From assembly GCF_016808335.1 (NCBI RefSeq), contig NC_053150.1:47395607-47459606 (forward strand): a stretch of 64,000 nt of DNA, read 5' to 3'. The notes beneath the pieces are model-generated. The model had not been told where the DNA came from and ran no database searches. It worked only from the letters and a program-made list of their open reading frames with translations. A program made the translations under genes and the position numbers. The DNA comes from Panicum virgatum. Lineage: Eukaryota; Streptophyta; Magnoliopsida; Poales; Poaceae. Positions 58,441-64,000 of this stretch are shown here, piece by piece (position 1 is the first letter of the stretch; each line of letters begins with the position of its first letter).

Positions 58441-60075
58441 TCAATCCATCGGCGGCGGAGGAGGCAGTGGTGGGTAGAACGGCTGGTGCGGGTAGAACTC
58501 TGGAGGCGGCACTGGAGCCGGAAATACTGAGTAGAAGTGGTCAGAAAATCCGGTGAAGGCTGTGCTGAAGGTATCAAAGCGCTGCTCTAGCTGCTCCTGT
58601 CTTTGCTCAAGCTGCTCAAACTGCTCAGAAGAGGGAAAATCCTCAAAACGTGAGTCAAGAGCTGCTATATCTGAGTGTAAACTCTCCTGAAACCCCTGCA
58701 TCTGAGCCATCATGGGCTGGAACATCTGCTGCTGCATGTTCTGGAAGTTGAGGTTCATCTGATTTTGCATCTGACTAGCCAACCCCGCAATCTGAGAGGA
58801 CATGCTCTCCTGCATGGATGCAAAGTATGGGTCAAAGTAGCCAGCTGGAGGAGCCCACTGCTGCTGTGCAGGAGGATGCGGTGGTGGCATGGCATGCTGA
58901 GCTGCAGCTGCTCCCATGTGAGCATCATCATCACTATCATCATCATTCCCCTGTGCATCAGCATCCATATCATCTCCAGGGAAAGGAGTCAGAGGCCTCA
59001 AAAGAAAAGCATTGTCATTCTTGAATGGCCTAAAAGGTGTGTTCTTGCATTCACATAACCCTCTGAAGCTAGACTTAACCTTGATGATGGACATAATGTA
59101 TGGAGCAAAATATAGGTTCATCTCCATGTTAAGCCTCAAATCTGCAAGCTGATCCATGATAAGAGCGATGACATTTATTCTATTTCCGTTCATGATATGA
59201 GATATCACATTCCAATAGTGCCCTCTAATCTTGTCCTTGTTGCCACTCTTAGGCATGAACGTGACTCTGACAATCTTATTGATTACTGCGGGATGATGCC
59301 TCAGACCCTGAGTGCCCCCAAATGTTCTAGCAATTCCAAGATGTGCAGGCTCATAGAACATGGGGTAGTCATTCTCATCTAGAGGGTTTTCTAACACAAC
59401 ATTCATACTTTGCTCACTATTGATGAAATTATAATCCAATTGATTTGCCTCAGCAAACTGTGCAAATGTAGCATAATAGGTTCTCTTGCCAGTTGTACAC
59501 CTAAAAGTTTCCTCAACCATGTTGATCTCTAGAGTGGCATAGAACTGACGTATCACAGTTTCATTCCAATCACACCTATATTGCAGAAAGTTTGCTAACC
59601 CCATTTGCTGAAATCTATCTACTAGATCAGACATGACTTGTTGTTGTCTCATATAGCCTAGGTCAATGGTCTGATATTTGAATACATTCTTCTTAACTAG
59701 ATGACCAAAGTAAACATCTTTTTGTACCTCAGTTTTGAAGAAGAGAATGTTGGTGTCACGAGGCAAGCTGAATTTATCCATTGCTCTTGCATTGGCATAG
59801 CTTTCTGCAGTCCACTGTCGGCTAGGTAGATCTAGCCCCATCAAATCTGTAACATCATCATCAACCCCCTCAGTCTCTTCCTCTGAAGACTCATCACCTG
59901 CATCTCCTACTGAAGAAGCTGCAGCCATCTCACTGATATTTGGAGCATAGTCCACATCATCGGAGTCATCACTGTCTCTTTGTCTTTTGGAAGTCATTAC
60001 CTTCTTGATTTTAGAAGCAGTGGCCTTGATGATCTTCCGGGGTGGCCTGAGATCAAGATTTAACCATAAGAACAA
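58441..60075 (-). CDS. Extra retrotransposon gene (Transposase_32-like 'putative plant transposon protein')
   Basis: A frame of 544 codons, uninterrupted, between RNase H and the 3' LTR, same strand as pol. An acceptor (TTGATCTCAG, about 60048) suggests the true exon starts near KIIKATASKIKKVMTSKRQR, with an upstream leader exon. Then comes an acidic stretch, a central domain with CDWNETVIRQFYATLEIN and YYATFAQFAEANQLDYNFIN resembling PF20167, a Gln/Met-rich coiled region (QMQNQMNLNFQNMQQQMF) and a proline-rich tail. A nuclear, DNA- or chromatin-linked role is guessed from composition. Function is unknown. It is intact although pol in the same element is damaged, which hints at separate constraint or chance. 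Confidence 0.72.
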   Translation of the reverse strand: MFLWLNLDLRPPRKIIKATASKIKKVMTSKRQRDSDDSDDVDYAPNISEMAAASSVGDAGDESSEEETEGVDDDVTDLMGLDLPSRQWTAESYANARAMDKFSLPRDTNILFFKTEVQKDVYFGHLVKKNVFKYQTIDLGYMRQQQVMSDLVDRFQQMGLANFLQYRCDWNETVIRQFYATLEINMVEETFRCTTGKRTYYATFAQFAEANQLDYNFINSEQSMNVVLENPLDENDYPMFYEPAHLGIARTFGGTQGLRHHPAVINKIVRVTFMPKSGNKDKIRGHYWNVISHIMNGNRINVIALIMDQLADLRLNMEMNLYFAPYIMSIIKVKSSFRGLCECKNTPFRPFKNDNAFLLRPLTPFPGDDMDADAQGNDDDSDDDAHMGAAAAQHAMPPPHPPAQQQWAPPAGYFDPYFASMQESMSSQIAGLASQMQNQMNLNFQNMQQQMFQPMMAQMQGFQESLHSDIAALDSRFEDFPSSEQFEQLEQRQEQLEQRFDTFSTAFTGFSDHFYSVFPAPVPPPEFYPHQPFYPPLPPPPPMD

Positions 60076-60144
60076 TTACTAAAGCAATAGAACCAATCCA
60101 TAATGATATAAGTCAGTTCAGCATTGATCTGAAAAATCTGATAC

Positions 60145-60920
60145 TGGCGGACCGTCCGCACTTCTGAACGCGGACCGTCCGCGGTTCATGAACTACCACG
60201 GCGGACCGTCCGCATCCAGCATGCGGACTGTCCGCGACCCATCTGTTCTGCGCAGGAACACAAAATCGCCCTTAACTTTGATTCATCCATACTTTGAGTT
60301 TTGATTCAAATCCACCAACCAAATTTTAACCATAGCATCTCCTCATCACTAGGAACAAGATCCCCCAAGTATTTTCAAGAATCCATGGTCCAAAAATAGA
60401 TCGAAGCATCTAACCCTAACTCTTTCCAATAAAAAAAATCCAAGAACAAGAGTTAGGGATTCGTCAAAATACCGGGAGGTCATGATGCGCAAACTTGAGA
60501 AGAGTCCGGGGATGTTCTTGGACCGTCCGGGAACCACGCCAAAAAGCCTTGACCTTGTCGTCTCCCCCACGTGCTTGAGAGAGAAAGAGAGAGAGATTTT
60601 GGATGTTGTGTGCGGTTTGGTGGAGGGGAGTGAGAGGGACATCCAATATAAGTCAAGTCTGGCCGACCCCACCTTCCTGTCCATTCGCGGATTGTCCGCG
60701 GAACCCTGGCGGACCGTCCGCCTTTGAATTTTCACACTGCCACACGACTGAAAATTGCCTCTGGCAAATTCTGCACTGCCTCTGGCGGACCGTCCGCGGT
60801 CCTCTGGCGCACTGTCCGCTGTGTATTTTTGCAGTTGACAACTTCTCTGCAGAGCCTCTGGTGGACAAGTCTCATGAACGGCGGACTGTCCGCCCATTAC
60901 CCGCGGACCGTCCGCTGTAC
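60145..60920. repeat. Paired-palindrome array upstream of the extra gene
   Basis: The same GCGGACCGTCCGC motif as in the LTR. Two pairs lie at 60147-60235 and three pairs at 60680-60920 (near 60683, 60783, 60879), again spaced about 95 bp. A TATA-like CTTATATT (60653-60646, minus) lies about 30 bp downstream of the three-pair block in the direction of the extra gene. Confidence 0.85.
60440..60680 (-). promoter_or_regulatory. Putative internal promoter and leader of the extra gene
   Basis: On the minus strand, a TATA-like CTTATATTGG is followed by a CT-rich leader (AAATCTCTCTCTCTTTCTCT, about 60600) typical of plant 5' UTRs, and an ATG near 60483. The stretch 60080-60440 would then be an intron or leader ending at the acceptor near 60048. 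Inferred only. Confidence 0.4.
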
Positions 60921-61179
60921 CAAATTTCAGACAGCCCAAATTTTTGCCATTTTTCTCAATTCCAACTTCAATTTGGGATCATTGCTCATATAAAAATCTA
61001 AAAATCTCAAATCTTGCATGAAAACCTTCAAAAGACTCATATGAGCAAGTTTCAACAAAAATTCAAAAATAAATCAAGTAAAATCATGAAAACTCATAAT
61101 TGGATCAAAAATACCTCAAAAATTCAGAAAAATGAAACAAAGAGTGCATGAAAGAACCATATGCCACATGTGCTAGTTT

Positions 61180-64000
61180 TCAAGCCACATTTGAGAAGTC
61201 AATGATATTTAAATCATTTCTTAACTTATAAAACCGAGATTCATCCAAAGGCTTGGTAAATATATCGGCTAATTGATCATCCGTGCCAATACCATCAATC
61301 TTGATATCACCCTTGTTCACATGATCTCTAAGAAAATGAAGGCGGATATCAATATGCTTGGTTCTTGAATGTTGAACCGGATTAGAAGCAATCTTCACGG
61401 CACTTTCATTATCACACAACAAGAGAATTTCATCAAATTTCACACCATAATCGAGAAGAGTTTGCTTCATCCATAACAATTGTGCACAACAACTTCCGGC
61501 CGAGATATATTCCGCTTCGGCGGTTGAAAGAGCCACGGAATTTTGCTTCTTTGATGACCATGATACAAGAGATCTTCCAAGAAATTGACAACCACCGGAG
61601 GTGCTTTTCCTATCAACCTTGCACCCCGCATAATCCGAATCCGAGAATCCAACCAAATCAAAATGAGCACCCTTGGGATACCATAAACCAATATTAGGAG
61701 AATATTTCAAGTATCTCAAGATCCTTTTAACGGCGGTCAAATGACATTTTCTAGGTGCGGCTTGAAATCGTGCACACATGCAAACACTAAACATGATGTC
61801 GGGCCTAGATGCGGTCAAATAAAGCAAACTACCAATCATAGAACGATAAAGCTTTTGGTCAACCGGGTTACCTCCCTCATCTAGGTCGAGATGCCCATTG
61901 GTGGCCATAGGAGTCTTGATTGGTTTTGCATCTTCCATACCAAATTTCTTCAAGATATCCTTCACATATTTTGATTGACACACAAAGGTGCCTTCCTTGA
62001 GTTGCTTGATTTGAAATCCAAGAAAGAAACTCAATTCACCAATCATGGACATCTCAAATTCTCTAGACATCATTTCACCAAATTCCTCACAAAAGCTTGG
62101 GTTAGTTGAACCAAAGATAATATCATCAACATAAATTTGACAAACAAACAAATCCTTACCAATTGCTTTAGTGAATAAAGTAGTGTCAACCTTACCAATT
62201 TTGAAGCCCTTAGAGATAAGAAAGTCCCTCAATCTTTCATACCAAACTCGTGGAGCTTGCTTAAGAACATAAAGAGCTTTAGAGAGCTTGTATACATGAT
62301 TTGGCTTCTTGGGATCTTCAAAACCGGGAGGTTGCTCAACAAAAACAAGTTCACTAATCTTGCCATTCAAGAAAGCACTTTTCACATTCATTTGAAAAAG
62401 TTTTATATTGTGAGAGCAAGCATAAGCTAATAAAATTCTAATAGCTTCTAATCTAGCAACGGGAGTGAAAGTTTCACCGAAATCCAAACCTTCGACTTGA
62501 GTGAAGCCTTGAGCTACCAATCTTGCCTTGTTTGTCACAACCATTCCATCTTCATTTTGCTTGTTTCTAAAGACCCATTTAGTGTCAATAACATTATAAT
62601 TCTTGGGCCTCTCAACTAAATCCCAAACTTGATTCCGGGTGAAATTATTTAATTCTTCATGCATAGCATTCACCCAATCCGGATCTCTCAATGCTTCATC
62701 TACACAGTTAGGTTCAAGAAAAGATACAAAAGAATAATGTTCACAAAATGAAGCAATGTGAGATCGAGTTTGGACACTCTTACTAATATCACCCATGATT
62801 TGATCCACCAGATGATCCTTTGGAAGAACATGATGAATTCTTTGAGGAACAATGGGTTCTTGAGAATATAGCATTTGCAACCAAACACTCTAAAGTATGA
62901 TATATTTGGCTTCCTTCCAATGAGCAACTCATATGGGGTCTTGTTATGAAATCTATGGCAATACAATCTATTAGAGGCATGACAAGCCGTGTTGATTGCT
63001 TCGGCCCAAAAGCTATCCTAAACATTATATTCGGAGAGCATTGATCTTGTCATATCAATTAAGGTTCTATTTTTCGTCTGAACAAGACCATTTTGTCCCG
63101 GAGTGTACTTGGTTGAGAATTCATGCTTGATTCCTTTCACATCACACCATTCCTTAACTCTTGTGTTCCTATACTCACTTCCATTGTCACTCCTCACTTT
63201 CTCCACCTTGAGCTCAAATTCATTTTCGGCCCTTGTAAAGAATTTCTTGAATGTGTCATATGTATCGGCCTTGTCATGAAGAAAGAAAACCCATGTATAT
63301 CTTGAGTAATCATCCACTACCACAAGACAATAGCAATTTCCACCAATACTTCTATATGTTGTAGGACCAAATAAATCCATATGCAATAATTCCAATGGTC
63401 TCTCGGTTGACATGACACTCTTAGTGGGATGAGTATTTGCAACTTGCTTTCCGGCTTGACATGCACTACATAACTTATCTTTTTCAAACTTCACATTCTT
63501 CAACCCAACTACCAAGTCATGCTTCAAAAGTCGGTTGAGTTGCTTCATGCCAACATGACCAAGCCTTCTATGCCATAACCAACCCAAGGATGATTGAGTG
63601 AATAAGCAAGTGGACAAGTTTGCCTCTTTAGTAGCAAAATCCACAAGATATACATCCTCATGTCTAAATCCCGTAAAGATGTGATCTTTTCCATCCAAGC
63701 TAGTCACTACAACATCATCTTTAGTGAAACTACACTTATATCCAAAATCACAAAGTTGAGTGACCGCTAAGAGATTAAACTTGAGAGAATCAACCAACAA
63801 TACTTTTGAAAGAGAATGATCGCTTGAGATAGGAATTGTACCAACTCCTTTGACTTTGCCCCGGCTATTGTCACCAAAGATGATGTCACTATAGCCACCC
63901 ACATTCTCATCTAGAGAGGAAAACATCATTGAATCTCCGGTCATGTGTTGAGTGCATCCACTATCAAGCACCCAATGTCTTCCTCCGGACTTGTAATTCA
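61180..64000 (-). pseudogene. Copia pol (SIRE-like): protease, integrase, RT, RNase H; continues past window edge
   Basis: From the window edge: protease WVLDSGCTQHMTGDS (about 63970), GAG-pre-integrase WHRRLGHVGMKQLNRLLKHD, integrase (LLHMDLFGPTTYRSIGG; VRSDNGSEYRN), stop at 63018. After a stop the chain continues DSFWAEAINTACHASNRLYC in the next block, then a frame change near 62880. RT runs WVFRNKQNEDG, QMNVKSAFLNG and QIYVDDIIFGST, followed by RNase H (SVALSTAEAEYISAGSCCAQ; LLCDNESAVKIA) to the stop at 61180. Two catalytic residues are lost: the integrase Glu (usual VERKN reads VQTKN) and the first RT Asp (usual MDVKSAF reads MNVKSAF). The element cannot move on its own. Confidence 0.87.

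Larger units (their letters stand above)
56186..64000 (-). mobile_element. SIRE-like Ty1-copia retrotransposon with an extra 3' gene; 5' end beyond window
   Basis: The 3' LTR (56186-57816) follows a polypurine tract. To the right lie an extra reading frame (58441-60075), a promoter-like stretch (60.08-61.1 kb), RNase H and RT (61180-62880), and integrase and protease (to 64000 and beyond). It sits inside the gag of the Angela/BARE-like element. The flanking 5-mer GCATC (56181-56185) should reappear outside the window. Copia order (integrase before RT) is clear; SIRE/Maximus assignment rests on RT and protease style. Confidence 0.83.

Overview
The window is plant nuclear DNA from a grass (Poaceae), most likely a panicoid. 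The evidence is GC-rich coding islands in AT-rich DNA, a monocot-type SBP-box gene with an intact miR156 site, Tourist/Stowaway-like MITEs, and grass-type MULE, CACTA and copia families. No species can be named from the sequence alone.
Only two ordinary host genes are well supported. (1) An SPL/SBP-box transcription factor on the minus strand (1926-7845, three exons, 394 aa predicted). It is of the OsSPL7/OsSPL14/OsSPL17 type, with both zinc sites, the nuclear localisation signal and the miR156 target intact. Its 4.6-kb first intron holds a Helitron candidate carrying an exon-like fragment and a hAT-like element. (2) A small AT-hook-type nuclear protein gene on the minus strand (36760-37182). 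Nearly everything else is mobile DNA.
Layout. 0.18-1.07 kb: two tandem Tourist-like MITEs sharing a TAA. 1.9-8.2 kb: the SPL gene. 8.5-10.7 kb: a cluster of MITEs upstream of SPL and a 172-bp foldback element whose arms match the TIRs of the MULE at 31 kb. 12.3-12.45 kb: a hAT MITE with a perfect 8-bp TSD. 12.67-15.21 kb: a long-TIR Mutator-like element with a perfect 9-bp TSD. 16.65-28.38 kb: an 11.7-kb CACTA element (TSD ACG) with decayed TNPD and TNPA/ULP1 genes, a small third reading frame, two tandem arrays and a nested solo LTR. 30.95-35.86 kb: a two-gene MULE (TSD CGGGAAATC) with a decayed MuDR transposase and a convergent GRF-like gene, each fired from its own TIR. 36.8-38.1 kb: the AT-hook gene. 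39.6-45.9 kb: a gag-only LTR retrotransposon next to a truncated LTR of the same family. 46.5-49.6 kb: three TIR or foldback elements, one hosting a hAT element with an ACCGGTATACCGGT-type array, and a MITE. 51.0-56.2 kb: an Angela/BARE-like copia element cut in gag by a second, SIRE-like copia element (56.2 kb to beyond the window end).
The most unusual material is at the right. The SIRE-like element carries an extra reading frame between RNase H and its 3' LTR. The DNA upstream of that frame repeats the promoter design of the LTR: paired GCGGACCGTCCGC palindromes at about 95-bp spacing next to a TATA-like box. The unrelated gag-only element uses the same plan with a different palindrome. This looks like a recurring retrotransposon promoter architecture, and the extra frame may have its own internal promoter. 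Almost all element genes carry stops, frameshifts or lost catalytic residues, so most copies are probably immobile.
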